64,000 nt of DNA, taken from positions 62,001-126,000 of the forward strand of contig JASANG010000883.1 of NCBI GenBank assembly GCA_030248215.1, in the 5' to 3' direction. Made by a program: the position numbers and the translations under genes. Within the stretch, counting starts at the first letter, position 1; each line of letters begins with the position of its first letter. This document shows, piece after piece, positions 33,201 through 45,332 of this stretch. Below the pieces are notes generated by a model. The model worked only from the letters and a program-made list of their open reading frames with translations. It was not told where the DNA came from and made no database searches. The stretch is from Enoplolaimus lenunculus. Taxonomy: Eukaryota > Nematoda > Enoplea > Enoplida > Thoracostomopsidae.

Positions 33201-36200
33201 TGTGGGATAACAAAAGTCCACTGCTTCAGTTGCCTCATTTTACCGAGGATATCATACGACATTGTGTTACGAAAAGTGTAAGCCTGGTATCCCAGACGTG
33301 TGGTCGGTTGATTTAGACATGCGTCTGACTTATTCAGCCGTGAGATAGGATTTACCGGACAAGTAACGGGTTATTTAGATGTTTGTTGTTTCTTTCCCAG
33401 ACGTTTATCTGGCAATCTTACATTTGCGTGCGGCATTCCTAGATGTGTATTTTTGAAAAAAGGACAAAATCTAAAAATCCTTAAACTTGTCTGGGCTAGA
33501 AGTATGTCTTACAAGTCTGTGCGCGCCTGGTTTTTCACACGGGTTTCTGGCTTTCCCAAAAGTGTGTGTGTTTGTTCCACCTTTGAATTGGTTTCTTTCA
33601 AGTGTGCGTTTGCGCTTTACTGCAGGTGCGTTGTATCATGTCTGTCGAAGTTTCTAAACCGTGCCTTTGGTGTTCTTCAGCCTGTGTTTGTAAGTTTTCT
33701 CTGGTGAGGAGCCAAATCAGCAGCTGATCTCAGGCGAGAAGCCGAATCAACAGCGGAACTCTCAGAAATGCTGAAAAATTCGGGCACACCTCGAGAAATT
33801 CCAGACTGGCGTCTTGGCTAGTCAAATTCACAGTTAAAACGTGTGTGAGGTTTTCTCGCCTGATCATTGTGTTGTTTCTCATTTCAGAGACGGGTGACCA
33901 CGTGCGCAGATTTGGCAGCGTTGCGTGACGATGACCGTCAGTCTTTGGTTCGCCATTTAGATCGACATCAATATGATGATATCATTAACGTTTTGAGCAG
34001 TATGCCTAAGATAACGATGACTCCACGGGTTGAAGGTAAGTTTTATTAATTTTTTCACTATCCGATAGCGTTAAGCCCAGTTTTAACAATGTGTGTGCTG
34101 ACCGTCAGAAGTGTGAAAGCTGGAACAGCTGTTTAAAAAAGCTGAAATCAAACCGGGCGCTCGCTGAACTCTGGGATGTATACAGAACATTTAGGTACAC
34201 GCAACTTGTTCAAGGGATGATGTGTTTTAAACTTTGTATGTATGTGGCTTTCTTGCAAATCTTTGATATGTAGATGCGATATGAATAAGTCAACTACCGG
34301 GAAGTGAGTTGTTTTAAAACTCTCAAATCTCAGCTGTCTGCTTCGAACTTAAGCTAAGTGGACGAGCTTTCTGCGCTATGAAGATTTAGCTTCGTAATTC
34401 CATGGTTCCAGTGCTTGAAAAGTTATCACACACATCATTAAGAAAGCTGACCCAATCTATAAAGTGTTTTAGTGCAAGACGACGAAGACAAGCATACAAT
34501 AACGGCAGGATCATTAATTACGGTGTATGTACACTTAAAGCGAGAAGCGTTATTCAATAGTCGGGCGTGTGACGCCGGTTGGAATTCAAATAGCAATACA
34601 CAGAATGGACCAGCGAGCATTGGTGGATGCTCAGGTGGAGCGAATGAGAACACATATTCAGCGGTTGCAGGGTTGGCAATGGATGATGACGAGAACGGTG
34701 ATCTTGAAACAGACGAAAGAGTAAGTCGAGCTTGCTAGAATTTAGGCTGGAGCCAACTTAGTGGTGTGTCGCTGCACAATTTTCACCGCTGTCGATTATT
34801 CTTATTTTAAAACTTTCTCGATGCCGATATCGATAAAATTTTACATGGTGCTTAAAAACTCGTCAGAAATTATGACGTGGTTAAAACATGATGAATTTAA
34901 ACCTAACATTCAATACAACGATAATACCATGAGAACTGTTCGTTTCAATTATTTTTATCACAGTTCGAGCGATAACAACGTTCAAGGTTTTCTCGTCTAA
35001 CATAAATTTCAATACATTATCCTATAGGTGTAACTATATCTACTGTTGGGCTTTATGCAAATCCGTTAAAAGTCACAAAAACCACTAGACATTATTGGGT
35101 TTGAAAGCAGCAGATCAATGTTGCACATTTCATGTTAATTGGGAATGCTTTAGACCGGATCGGAAGTATCGATTTTTAGCAGAGAACTTTTGTGCTGTAT
35201 TTTAATGACAAGTTTTGTGCTATATTTTAGTTTATATTTTAGTGTGCCGCGCGTTGCCATCTGTTGCAGGGAGGCGCTGCGCGTTACCAATAAAATTATT
35301 TTGAAACGAGGTGCTGTAATGCAGTGTTTGGCGGCGCACTTTGAGTATTACCAAGTATTCGGGATTTCAGAACGCTGATAACGAATCTCAAGCAGGCACA
35401 GGCGCTGGCGACGAACAAACTCAACAGCCAAAACGTCGCGTTTGGCAAAAAAACCAGAAAAAGAAAGGCGGTGCGAAAAATAAAAAGAAACCACAACCTG
35501 GCAAAGGTGGTGGACCGAAGTTTCATGGTAAAGCGGCAGCTAATGCGGCATCTGTAACTGCTAAAGGCGGTGCTAGCTCAAACACGGTGACTGATAGTCC
35601 ACGGGTGACCGGTAGAGATAAATCAGCTCCTCATGTAAGTTTTGAGTGTGTTCCATATTCTTAAATGGCTGTTAGTATGGCAACGAAAGTTCGGATTCAG
35701 TTTCTAATTCGGCAAGAATAATTATAGTTTCGGATTCGTGTTCGGTTTTTAAAAAGTCGAATTCAGCAAGGTGTTCGGTAGGGCCTATTTGTGTTTTCGA
35801 AATTGAGTTAAAACAGACTCAGTGATTTTTCGAAATTTAGTTGTGCTTACGGTTCAAAACTCAATCTGCGTTTCATTGAATTAGTTTTGATATTTCAAAA
35901 ATCACATGATTCTATTGCCTGTCTAAAATTAGATTTGGTAAGTGAACATGTAAAACGACTACAGTTTAATACTTTACTTTTTCCAAATCAAGTTATTTTT
36001 CAAAGTCAAGGTTCGTATTCGAAATCGAATTTTGCAATATCGTAATGTGTTTGGAATCGGTAAAATCGTGGGTTCTGTGTCACCCTAGGTGACAGATCGC
36101 GTAACTTTTTAACTAAACAATAAAGTAAACTTTTGGGTATAACGCGTTATTCTGTACTGTATACTGTGCAGAATAACAGAGCGGTATAGCTATCGCAATT

Positions 36201-38553
36201 CGTTCGATTGAAGATCTATGCACGAATACTTGCTCCAATGTCAGTTTACTGTTTCTTTCTCTGCGTCGTATTTCTGTCAAGAAAATTTGAGATAAGAATT
36301 TCGAAGTTTTGAATTTAAACAGCATGTTGTGTTTGCAGAGCACAGAAGCGTCAAAGAACAATAGTGGCGAAAGTGGTGACGATGAATCTGGAAGTGAATC
36401 AGATTCAGCTCTTGACGACGCAATTCGAGAGAAAAATACGCAGGTGAGTCAACTATATTAATATCGAGAACAGGGTTCAAGAGTATCGGGTTAGGGTAAT
36501 GGTCAAACCGACCTCTTGTTATTTTTGTGCAGGAGGTTTTGGTACGATTAAAGTTTGCAATACAAGAACCCCCCTTCGAAATGTTTATAGAACGTAATCC
36601 GTTTTTCTCAAATGCTGGCTGTTTCATATTTTAGGATGTTGAGCGTGATATCGCTGAAGCGGAGGATGATTTACCGTTTGATGATGATATGATGAAAAAA
36701 GACCGGATCCTAGAGACCAAATCAAAAATCACACATCCGGTCCATTGCCCTTATTTTCCGGAAGTATGTGTCACTCATAATGATTATAATGCTAGAGTGT
36801 GGAATTTTTTGGCGTAAGGACATAGCTATCGGTTTTTGTCTTTTATGGTTTCAGTTTTATCTTGTTTGTTTGTTTGCTTGTTTGTTTGCTTGTTTGTTTG
36901 TTTGTTTGTTTGTTTGTTTGTTCATTTCTTATTTATTTGTAGGAAAAATATGAATGGTGGTGGATATATTTAACTGACAAAGCAGCGAAACGCGGCGCTG
37001 GCGAACGACGACGTCAAATGCTCATCACGTCACCGATTCATGTTACATCTCTGGTTGATGAAGAAGAAGTGCGTTGTTTTTTACAATTTCGAAACCATTG
37101 AAGTTTTAAATTTGGATTTTTATTATTGTTATTTCTCTGTGAGGGTATATTTTTATAATGGGTGCAGTGTAAAGTGATTATTCTAAATTAATTATACGCT
37201 GTTCAGTTAGCAATCTCTACAAGACGCACGACTTGATAGTTTTTTGGCCCATTTCTCGAATTTACAGTGATAATGCGCTGTTTCCAGCTCTTTACCTAAA
37301 ATTAAGTTTCAAATAAGCAAACAAAATTCCGGATCAGTTAGGAAAAGGTGCCATTTTTCAGTATCCGGTTCCGGTATTTTTAGCCGGAGGTTTCTATATG
37401 CTTTTTTGATAATTTTTACTTATTTCTTACTTATCAGCTAATTAGTGGCAGAACTACGCCACGAAAATACTTTTACAAATACGGGCTTCCTTATTTAAAA
37501 TATATTTTTTGTTATAAATTAATAGTTTACGAGATCAATATATCTACTGATGTTCGGATTGTATCTCAAGGTGCTATATTTGGCTAATTGTTCTTTTCTT
37601 TTGTTTTAGATTGAATTCAAATTTCCGGCTCCACATAAACCAGGAATGTATTCATTCCAACTCCATTTACGTTCCGACTCATACTTGGACTGCGATCAGT
37701 CGAAAGATATTAAAGTAAATTTAAATTATCTACATTTGCTTGTGTTACTTGTATTATGTTGTGGCGCAAATATTGCTACATGTAGTATTTTGCCACAACT
37801 GACACGCTCAGCGGCATGTTATTATTTACTCATATCGTTAGAGAAGGGTGCTTCCGCTTCAAGCGTATAAAATTTAAATTCCTGACACTGCTGTGGTTGT
37901 CACTGTTGTAAGTACATTTAAGCAGAATTATCCAAAGGAAAAAATAATCTTACCCTTACCATCCTCTTCTCCTGTGCGTACGTTCCGACTCATACTTGGA
38001 TTGCGATCAGTCAAAAGTTTTAACGTTCTATCTATCTCAATTTGCGTGCATTATGTCGTGGCGCAAATTGCTACCAGGGTATTTTGCTACGCCAAGAGAA
38101 GAGTGTGGTAGCGGTAAGATTATTCGTTTGTAAATCCTGTTTAAGTATACTTACTAATGACAACCGCGACATTGTCAGGTAGTTAAATGTTTTATGCTTG
38201 AAGTTATGGCACTGTCCTGACGATATAAGCATACACTAACACGTAGCTGTGCGATTCAGTTGTGGCAAAATACTTTATATATCAATTTGTGTTGCGACAT
38301 TACTTGCTTATGTGCTTATTTAACTGTCATCATCACAGCTAAACTTTTGGCCATTATGCCTGGAGATTGCAAGACATGATTGCCTAGATGCGCAATCGAG
38401 TTTGTTTTAATGAGGATGTTTTTGACAAGTTTACGTCTTTTAGTTTCAAGTACACCCTCGCGCCCGGTGTTATTGCCATTTGCAATAGAATTTCGCAACT
38501 GATGACTAAAATGAATCGTATTCAGCTGCCAAACATGATTATTATTATTATTT

Positions 38554-38585
<32 letters not shown>

Positions 38586-38972
38586 GTTGTTGTTGTTGTT
38601 TTTTGCAAATCTCAAGTTTGTTTTAGATACGTTCGAACCATTTTGTCCTCTATACTCGCTTTCTCAAAGGTGTGTAGCACATATCTCCTGTTGATGATAG
38701 CTTTTGTAACTGTAGAATTAGTGAATGGTGCCCTTTGAACACTGGTAATAGGTGCTACACGCAGTTGAGGATATAATTGCTACTTTCAGTTTCAAGTACA
38801 TCCGGCACGTGAAGTTACAAGTCATCCACAGTGGAATTTTGCCACGGACGATGAAGATGAAAAAGATTCTGATGCCGGCGGCGGTGTTGGAGGGGCAGGG
38901 CGGCATGACGCTTCAGCCTCGGAGGATGATATCTCTGAGTATACCGAGGACGAGCTAGAAGACGAGGATTAA
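26486..38972 (+). CDS. SEC63: SEC63, ER translocon J-domain membrane protein (19 coding exons)
   Basis: Sec63 sits in the ER membrane with Sec61/Sec62 and recruits BiP through a lumenal J domain. Exons: 26486-26609, 26862-26964, 27906-28020, 29047-29159, 29709-29770, 30394-30452, 30666-30825, 31351-31445, 32104-32239, 32725-32817, 33132-33277, 33888-34035, 34473-34720, 35371-35634, 36339-36443, 36635-36763, 36943-37068, 37610-37714, 38790-38972. All introns are GT-AG and every phase agrees, giving 837 aa (human about 760). Visible in order: an [18 protein letters not shown] start like the human one; TM1 near 12-34; TM2 near 78-94; J domain with HPD at 133-135; TM3 near 193-212; a Sec63/Brl region containing [13 protein letters not shown] and SPLLQLPH; a Lys-rich linker; a second Sec63 block with KSKITHP and [11 protein letters not shown]; and an acidic tail ending in EDELEDED. 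The extra length is mostly a Ser/Gly/Asn-rich insert in exon 13. Exon 10's donor (GTCTGT) is weak. No neighbour looks co-functional. Confidence 0.95.
27206..27300 (+). repeat. (TA)n microsatellite in SEC63 intron 2
   Basis: About 95 bases of near-perfect alternating TA, continuing into TA-rich sequence to 27320 and resuming at 27718-27800 on the other side of the adjacent MITE. Such a tract is prone to length change and to sequencing error. Confidence 0.9.
27322..27718. mobile_element. hAT-like element with CCGGTT minisatellite (CAGGGTGCAACCGG ends)
   Basis: Ends CAGGGTGCAACCGGAATTCC and AATTCCGGTTGCACCCTG are inverted. Just inside both ends are TTCCGG tandem hexamers. It sits within a TA microsatellite in SEC63 intron 2, so a duplication cannot be judged. 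The middle is about 200 bases of unique AT-rich sequence. Confidence 0.75.
27876..27905 (+). repeat. 30-bp duplicated splice-acceptor unit before SEC63 exon 3
   Basis: ATTTTTAGAAAATT occurs twice, placing AG acceptors exactly 30 bases apart (exon starts 27876 and 27906). Both keep the frame. Using the first would add [10 protein letters not shown] before TM2. Confidence 0.7.
29525..29556 (-). repeat. Single terminus of the CAGGGTGCAACCGG family
   Basis: CTTTCCGGTTGCACCCTGG in SEC63 intron 4, preceded by GGCATATATTTTTAG as in other copies. The partner end may be the GGATATCCCGTTTCGG-like stretch near 29190. Confidence 0.5.
36858..36922 (+). repeat. (TTTG)n microsatellite in SEC63 intron 16
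   Basis: A TTTG tetranucleotide run with occasional CTTG units, ending about 20 bases before the exon 17 acceptor. It extends the polypyrimidine context of that acceptor. Confidence 0.85.
37978..38100 (+). pseudogene. Partial tandem duplicate of SEC63 exon 18 and following intron
   Basis: About 310 bases after exon 18 the sequence repeats CGTTCCGACTCATACTTGGA and continues through the exon end into a diverged copy of the intron start (shared GTGGCGCAAAT, GCTAC and TATTTTGC blocks). Within the roughly 40 exon-derived bases I see two substitutions, GAC to GAT and TCG to TCA, both silent in the exon frame. No good acceptor precedes the copy, and the matching donor has changed from AAAGTAAAT to AAAAGTTTT. 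It is probably an unspliced duplication inside intron 18. Confidence 0.7.
38537..38602 (+). repeat. ATT/GTT trinucleotide array in SEC63 intron 18
   Basis: ATT units pass into GTT units. Open frames across it encode poly-Ile/Val or, on the minus strand, poly-Asn, and are artefacts. Confidence 0.85.
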
Positions 38973-41900
38973 AAAGCAGAAAAAAATTTGGTGCAAGGTT
39001 TGAACCGTCTAGGGTTTTGGGAGTTGTGTGAGTGCGGTTGCAATATTTCAGTTACGATCATCGATGCTGTTTCAGGTAGTACAACTACACAAATCTATCA
39101 GGATTAATGTTTCAACAGAAATAAGTTTTACTTTTTGTTAAAGTATGCGCTTAATATCCGGTTCCGCTATGTTTTGTTCACGATGTTTGTGGTTTTGAAC
39201 TCGGTCAGGATTTGTCAACAATGCTGTAAAAACTTTTATTTTGTGGCTGGAATGTAATTTGGGTTTGTATTAATGATACAACTGATTTACAATGCTGGAA
39301 ACTAGATCATAATAGGTTTCTGTCATAACTCTAGGGTGTCGTGTTTTATTGGATATAGTATAACCTTCTATTGATATAGTGTAACTTCTATTCGTTGCAT
39401 TAGAGCGTTAAGGATATAGTTGAGCTTGTGTAGCCATTATTTACTGCAAGGCTATTCTGAAAATTAGCCCTGCCTGACGAATAATTATAAGAGTTTGTGC
39501 GGCGGTGTTGACAAAATCGAACAAAGCAGTATAATAAAAGGCTATGTGAAGTACTAATTAATAAATAATTTTTGTTCCGAAATAATACTCGTTGTTGATT
39601 AGTGGTAAAAAATATTATTAATTACACATGACATTTTTTTATTTAATTTACAAATTTAATGTATTCTGGGGTGCGTGTACGAAACGGCTTAAGACGAAAT
39701 ATTATGTTTGCGCGTAACTGAAATACTGCATCGCTTGCAAGCAGTTTGTTGACATGCTTGTCATTATGGAGGTATGCCGTATTGTGGTTTTGGTTGTTGG
39801 TTTGAATTAAGGAACGACTTTAGTCTGGATGTCGCCAGAGGAGAATATCAAGCAAAGCAATCGAAACCGAAGGCGCTTCTGTTGATTCCATGATGGGACA
39901 TTGGCTTGGTTTGGCGTTAGCTTGTGGAAATGTCAATGTGAAGATTGTCTGAAGTAAATTTAGGGACCTGTAAATGCGTTTTGGGGGAGTATTTGGTTCA
40001 GATGTTGGCAGTTCGGACGGTGTGAAATGGTGAAAGAAAGGACTGGAAAAATGCGTTTTCAGTACAGCGAATAATAATGGATGCTTGTGTAAGGATGTAA
40101 GCATGCGCAGATTATGCTTGTTGTGTTGCGTTTTGTAAACGTGCAACGTTATACTGGTCATTGTTGATAGATTTGGGAAGTTTTCGAAGGTTTTAAAAAT
40201 TTGGTTTAAAATTTAGCTGAGTAGTATTAATAATAGTAAATTGATTTGATTATCATTGAATTTTTTGGAAGTTTTCCAGACTGGAGTAAATGGAAAGTCA
40301 AGTGGAAAGTTGACAAGATGTCTCAAGTAATTCTGAATGCCAAGAGTATATGAAGAACTTTGTTTCAAAGAGGCGTTAACGTCCTGGGTAGGATGCGAAT
40401 TTTGGGTTTCGCTTACGTATTGAGCTTCTTAGAAAATTGTGGCCGAAAAGTTGTCGGTACGTCAAATTGACAACGAAAAGGCTTTAGTAGTTGAGACTTG
40501 ATTGACACATTTAGTCATAGGCGCTCTTTTCCCAAGCATTTGGTGGTCTGTTTGGTCAAAAACCGTTAGGTACACATTGGCCGATGAATTATTTGGTAAC
40601 GATTGAATGTACGTTTGGATCAGGGTGCAACTGGATGCCAAAAATAACGAAACAGAAAGCGGATATTTCAGTGTACATATAATACCGGAACTGGATGTTT
40701 AAATGTATTTATGCATAAGGAAACGCTTAATCACGCTCGTTGAGTACTGCTTATTACAATTTATTACGAAAAATGTAGTTTTGCACAGTTAAGACATACT
40801 TTGTACATATAAAGATCCGGCAAAGTAAAATATAGGAGCCGGATTTCCGATTTTTTCGAAGGCGAATGTCCGCGCACAACCTAGTTTGTGTGTATGCGCG
40901 TGCTGTGCAACGAGAAATTGTTCCATTATAATTATATCATTATTATTATTATTATTTTGTTTTCGTATTGCAATTTATTTATTTTTTATAGCGTTTTAGT
41001 CGAGTTTGTCTGAATTTACCGTAAAGGCATTATTACATGGAGCGCATGGGCGAACGTAACAGCCAAATGACGAGTGATATCAGATCAGTAATTAGTTTTA
41101 AAGTGGTTCTTTGGAAAATTCGTTAATTTTTTTTCGTTATTTTTTGCAAAGGAAATGCGTGTGAAATTGTTACATTTTGCACATAATCCTGACGAGTAGT
41201 ATTAAAATTTGGTGTTGGTTCAGTTTAATTGTACGGGAAACGATTGTATTTCAATTTATTAAGTTTTAAATGAACGTTTTTGAACTCCTGTGGCTGGCTT
41301 TTGATTGAAATAACAGGTGTGAAATATTGATTTATTGCTCGGAAATACAAGCGTTTTGCACTGGTGGGTATTCGACATTTCACAGTTGCGGTTGTGTCGT
41401 AACTCTATAGTGGAGCTGCTAAGCAGACTTTTTATAAGTTTGTGGTTGATTTGTCTAATTTGTCATCATTGTTTGCAACCCAGCTATAGTAGAGCGGTAA
41501 TAGTTGTGAATGATGGTTTTCATTTTGGCGAGTCTTGGTGGTTTTAGAAAATTAAAATTGTTTGCTAAAAACCAGCTACAAAATGATTTGGCCTAAAAAG
41601 TATTTTGAAAAATTTTTAAAAATCACTTTCGGTTCACAAGATAACAAATTGCAGGAACGTTACTGAGTGTAAGTTTACGATTTAAAATGAACTGGATTGG
41701 GTAACTTGAATCAGGTACAACCGAATGCCTGCATCCGGCTTCGATTGAATTTTTGATGGAGGTTATGGCAATTTTGGCAGTGAAATTTTTGTATATTTTC
41801 AGTTGCACCCTGCTGGATAAATATATTATTTAGTTTTGCTTGTAATACTTTGCAATCTGTATGGTACGGATTGGTTTTTATATAGGTGCTGAATAGACAT

Positions 41901-42200
41901 TCAGTCCCTTGCGGCGGTTGGTAACATAATACTTGATTTTGTTACAATTACAGTGTTAATAGGGTTCGGACTAGCTGTTTACTTGAAGACTTGTTAAGTA
42001 AATTCGAACAGATTAGTTGCTTTTCTTATAATTCTATTTTCAACTTGCAAGCAACACCTTCTTACCCCCTAATTGGGGTTGGGTCTGGCAAAAATGCAAC
42101 ACGTGCTGGTACATTTAGCATACCACGCAATAGCGTAGAAGTTGCTATCATCTTTCTTGTCCGTAGAGTCATCGTGGACTCTTGGTATCATGGACGCAGC
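38973..42200. other. SEC63 3' flank, no further gene
   Basis: After the 3' UTR the plus strand stays visibly G+T-rich to about 41.9 kb. Worn CAGGGTGCAACTGG (40621) and AGTTGCACCCTGCTGG (41802) termini point opposite ways and may bound one old hAT-like element. 42070-42187 matches 3245-3352. The 113-codon minus frame at 39820-40161 shows no recognisable domain. Confidence 0.4.
39533..39565 (+). terminator. SEC63 poly(A) signals
   Basis: Two AATAAA hexamers lie at 39533-39538 and 39560-39565, about 560-590 bases after the SEC63 stop. A GT-rich stretch follows, as expected for a cleavage region. They are the first canonical hexamers I noticed downstream, so the 3' UTR probably ends near 39.58 kb. 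Confidence 0.55.
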
Positions 42201-42381
42201 CAGTGGCGGATCCAGGATTTCAAAATGGGGGAAGGGGCAAAATTGCACAGGTAATATATAAACTAATTTTTTCACCCACACACAAACCACGAACTATTGC
42301 CATAAAGTTGCTATATAATTTTTGTCGAGATGCTGTTGGGGGGTGCATGGCCGGGGTGGCCCCCCCATGGAACCGCCATTG
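42201..42381. mobile_element. hAT-like MITE (CAGTGGCGGATCC ends), exact duplication
   Basis: Ends CAGTGGCGGATCCAGGATTT and CATGGAACCGCCATTG, flanked by GACGCAGC at 42193-42200 and 42382-42389. Eight-base duplications and CAGTG ends are typical of hAT elements. It is noncoding. Confidence 0.85.
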
Positions 42382-42667
42382 GACGCAGCATTATTTTTGT
42401 GGATTTGTCGTTAAATGTGGCAAATGTTTGGATTAAATTTTATTGTTATTTCATGGATGTATGTGTGTATATACGCCTTTCGTGTCACTTTCTTTTTTCA
42501 TGCGCTAATCGTTTAGTCCCGAATTCAAATTCCTATGTGAATATCTGTGTTTTACTTTAACAAAAATATAAAGTAAACGTTTAATTGCTTATTTTGCATT
42601 TAGTGTAGCTGCTATTCTTGGGCTATCTAATGAAACCTTTGGGATTTATGTTGTGCATTGGTTTATT

Positions 42668-42814
42668 GGCCAATATATACAACCCGGCCGTAGCAGTTGT
42701 ATGAGCGTATTCCTAAGCCTAAGCAAAAACATTAGTCTAAAGTATAAACTTTAACACTGTATTGCAGTCCCACAGAAAAACATTCCCGTTCCGTCATTGA
42801 TGTTTACATGGGCC
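42668..42814 (-). mobile_element. TTAGGC-core TIR element, reverse
   Basis: Ends GGCCAATATATACAACCCGG and TTGATGTTTACATGGGCC. The flanks GGTTTATT and GGTTTAAC agree at 6 of 8. The hexamer array is short. Confidence 0.75.
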
Positions 42815-43126
42815 GGTTTAACTAACATCGGTAATATTAAAATTGACTGGTATTAAGGTTTTATTCTGTCGGTCCACCAAGGTCTAGACGTTCTCAACAT
42901 CGACTTAAATCAAATTTTTGTTAACATCCAGCAGTAAAATTGTATATACGTGAAATCCATAACAACCGAAAACCTCTCCAACGTGAATTATTTCGATTTC
43001 ATGCGAGATGCAATGGGTAGTGTCAAGCAAGAATGGAAACTCGGAACATCCGGTTAGAAAGCGTCTAGCATCACTGCTCGTCTTTATAAGATCTCGTCGT
43101 TTGAGCCTGAAAGTGTCCTTGTACAC

Positions 43127-43475
43127 CAGGGTGCAACCGGAAGAGAAAAATACCGGAGCCGGAGGTCAACAAAACTTGCCGGAGCCGGAGGTGAGGCGAA
43201 ATTAGGTAGTAAAATGATGGTAAATTTGTTTAATTGTAGCCAATATCTGCAATATGTTGTTAAGTTGTTTGGTTTTACGCTAATGACAAAAGTAAAACGA
43301 AACGCGCTAAAAACATATGTTTTGCAAAATTTTGCAGCGAAATTGCCGAGACCTCTGACAAAAATTGTGCCGGAGCCGGAGGCCGATTTTGTTCCGGAGC
43401 CGGAGGCCGATTTTGTTCCGGAGCCGGAGGCCGATTTTGTTCCGGAGCCGGAGGCAGACTTCCGGTTGTACCCTG
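43127..43475. mobile_element. hAT-like element with 24-bp minisatellite, duplication TTGTRCAC
   Basis: Ends CAGGGTGCAACCGGAAGAG and ACTTCCGGTTGTACCCTG. The flanks TTGTACAC (43119-43126) and TTGTGCAC (43476-43483) agree at 7 of 8, the hAT duplication length. The right part holds four units of CCGGAGCCGGAGGCCGATTT with TGTT, open in several frames (VPEPEADF repeats on plus). There is no transposase. Confidence 0.8.
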
Positions 43476-43582
43476 TTGTGCACACTTTGCGCTCCGAATA
43501 AGTGTACTGCAGTGCCTTGGCCAATTTTATCAAGAAAGTAATCCATAAACGTTATGATAATGGTATATCATAGAGGTAAGTT

Positions 43583-43797
43583 CATTGTAAATTTCAATGA
43601 GTTTATTAATCAATTCAGCATTAACCCACTCTGAATTGAGTTGATTCTCACTCTGAGTTGAGTTGACTGTGGGTGAGTTGATTAATTAACTCAGAATAAA
43701 TTGAATGAACTCAATGTTCTGAGTTCGGATAGTCCTAACTCAGACTGAGTGATTCAACTCATTCTGAGTTAAAATCAACTCATTGAAATTTACAGTG
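43583..43797. mobile_element. CACTGTAAATT palindromic MITE, best copy
   Basis: Left end CATTGTAAATTTCAATGAG and right end CTCATTGAAATTTACAGTG are nearly perfect inverses. The interior alternates AACTCAGA and CTGAGTTGA motifs, so the transcript would fold into a long hairpin. It sits directly downstream of the hAT-like copy at 43127-43475. Confidence 0.75.
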
Positions 43798-43895
43798 TTG
43801 GTAAAGAACTTTTTACACAGATATAGTTATTTTTCGCGAAAACGGCCACGAGTCTAAAAATCCAACTTTTTCTTTAACCGACTGTATCAGTCGTA

Positions 43896-44320
43896 CTATA
43901 GTGACCCGTATAAAGAGGGGGTAATACGAGGGGGGTCTTCATTTTGAGTCCCAATCAATAGGAGTCCGTGCTCCTAATAAGAGTCCGTAAGCGGATAGAG
44001 TCCCTAAACCATCATTAGAGTTCATAAATGTCAATTATTCCTAATTGTAGCGCATAAATGACTCCAGGACCAAACAAAGTTGAGTTCGAAACTTTAAGGC
44101 GTATTTAAGTTTTGAAAGTAACATTAAAAAAGTGTAACCTTGCATTATTGCTCAAGCTTTTGATGCAAGTCACAAAACGTTTAATTCAACGGATAGTTGC
44201 AATACCGGAAGTATATATAGGGCGGGTTGAAAATAAATAATAGCCCGCAACCGAATAGCCGGGGGTAACCTCTGGAGAGGTCAAATAAATTTCAAACCCC
44301 CCTCTTTCGGATCACTACAG
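43896..44320 (+). mobile_element. Tc1/mariner-like MITE, best copy, TA duplication
   Basis: Terminal inverted repeats CTATAGTGACCCGTATAAAG and CTCTTTCGGATCACTACAG, with TA at 43894-43895 and 44321-44322. It is 425 bases long with no transposase, so it depends on a source elsewhere. It is the reference for the copies at 11.7 and 13.7 kb. Confidence 0.8.
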
Positions 44321-44568
44321 TATTAATTGTTAAACAGTACGCACTGTGTATTCCAGGATATTTAACTTTAACATAACGATGAATCGCCGTGTTTTGTGGG
44401 CGGGCGATCGACGTCGCTTTTGTTTGCATCGGCAATTGCGTTTTGTAAAAACTGTGCCGCAAAAATCAATTGAAATCGATCACGGTGTCGGCAACCTTCA
44501 AAGACTTTACGGACCGACCGGAATTGGACGCGTAAGGCTTGAACGTTTTTACGGACCGGATTTATTTC

Positions 44569-44710
44569 GGTCCATGTTACTGTAACGGGCGTCCAGCCTT
44601 CTGGTAGGTCCATAAAAGAGTAGGTTTAGATTCTAGAGTACATTTTTTTTATGCTTAGGCTTAGGAATACGCTTAATCTACTGTTTACGCCCCTTAAAGT
44701 AACATTGGCC
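44569..44710 (+). mobile_element. TTAGGC-core element, type B, exact duplication TTTATTTC
   Basis: Starts GGTCCATGTTACTGTAACGG and ends CCTTAAAGTAACATTGGCC, with TTTATTTC at 44561-44568 and 44711-44718. Only about two hexamers remain in the core, the shortest array among well-preserved copies. Confidence 0.9.
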
Positions 44711-44718
44711 TTTATTTC

Positions 44719-45328
44719 TATAACCTGACACGGTGACATATTAAATTCAGCGAAGCAAAATCGAACTGAAGCTGAATTAAATAGCTTATAGCGACCGCTG
44801 CAGCACATATTTGCAATCGCTTGAGCCCTGAAGGTCATCACGTATTGTGCCTTTCACTGCTTGCGGATCCAAAGGAGGTCATCCCAGCCTATGCCCATAA
44901 CAGGGGTCAATGGAAACCAAGATTTTGTATTAAGATTTAGCGCCACAATAGCGTTCGGCTTCTCGTTTGTGAGTTTTTCCACAATTATATCTCTTGTCAC
45001 CCCCAGTTTTAGACAATTCTGGTTTCGCCATTGTCTGTCACAAATTATATATGTTTGCTACACTGATCGCAAAAGGGTAAAGTGTTCTTCGGTACAGTCT
45101 AACTCCGGTTCTGCCTTTGTTTCTTGACTAATAGTTATAAAGGTGTAGGGATCTGGAACAGGGTCAAAGTTCTTTTTTCATTCATCTTTAATGTTTACAT
45201 TTATATTTAGAAAAGTTTTTTACACAATTCATTGTAAAAATTGATTGTTTTTGGTATTAGGATTTAATAAAAAATTGCGTAATATCTTTTAGACGAAATT
45301 TCGCTCTGTGTAAACAACTATTCTTGGC
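44719..45328. other. No gene recognised
   Basis: 44900-44970 carries, inverted, the diffuse repeat seen at position 1 and 16130. The rest is unassigned AT-rich sequence. Confidence 0.4.
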
Positions 45329-45332
45329 TTAA

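Noticed and set aside
39820-40161. 113-codon minus-strand frame downstream of SEC63
   Set aside because: No recognisable motif. It lies in the G+T-rich SEC63 flank, where the minus strand has few stops by composition.
43084-43546. Long frames on both strands with SASGSGTK or VPEPEADF repeats
   Set aside because: They encode the 24-bp minisatellite of the hAT-like element; openness on both strands reflects the repeat.
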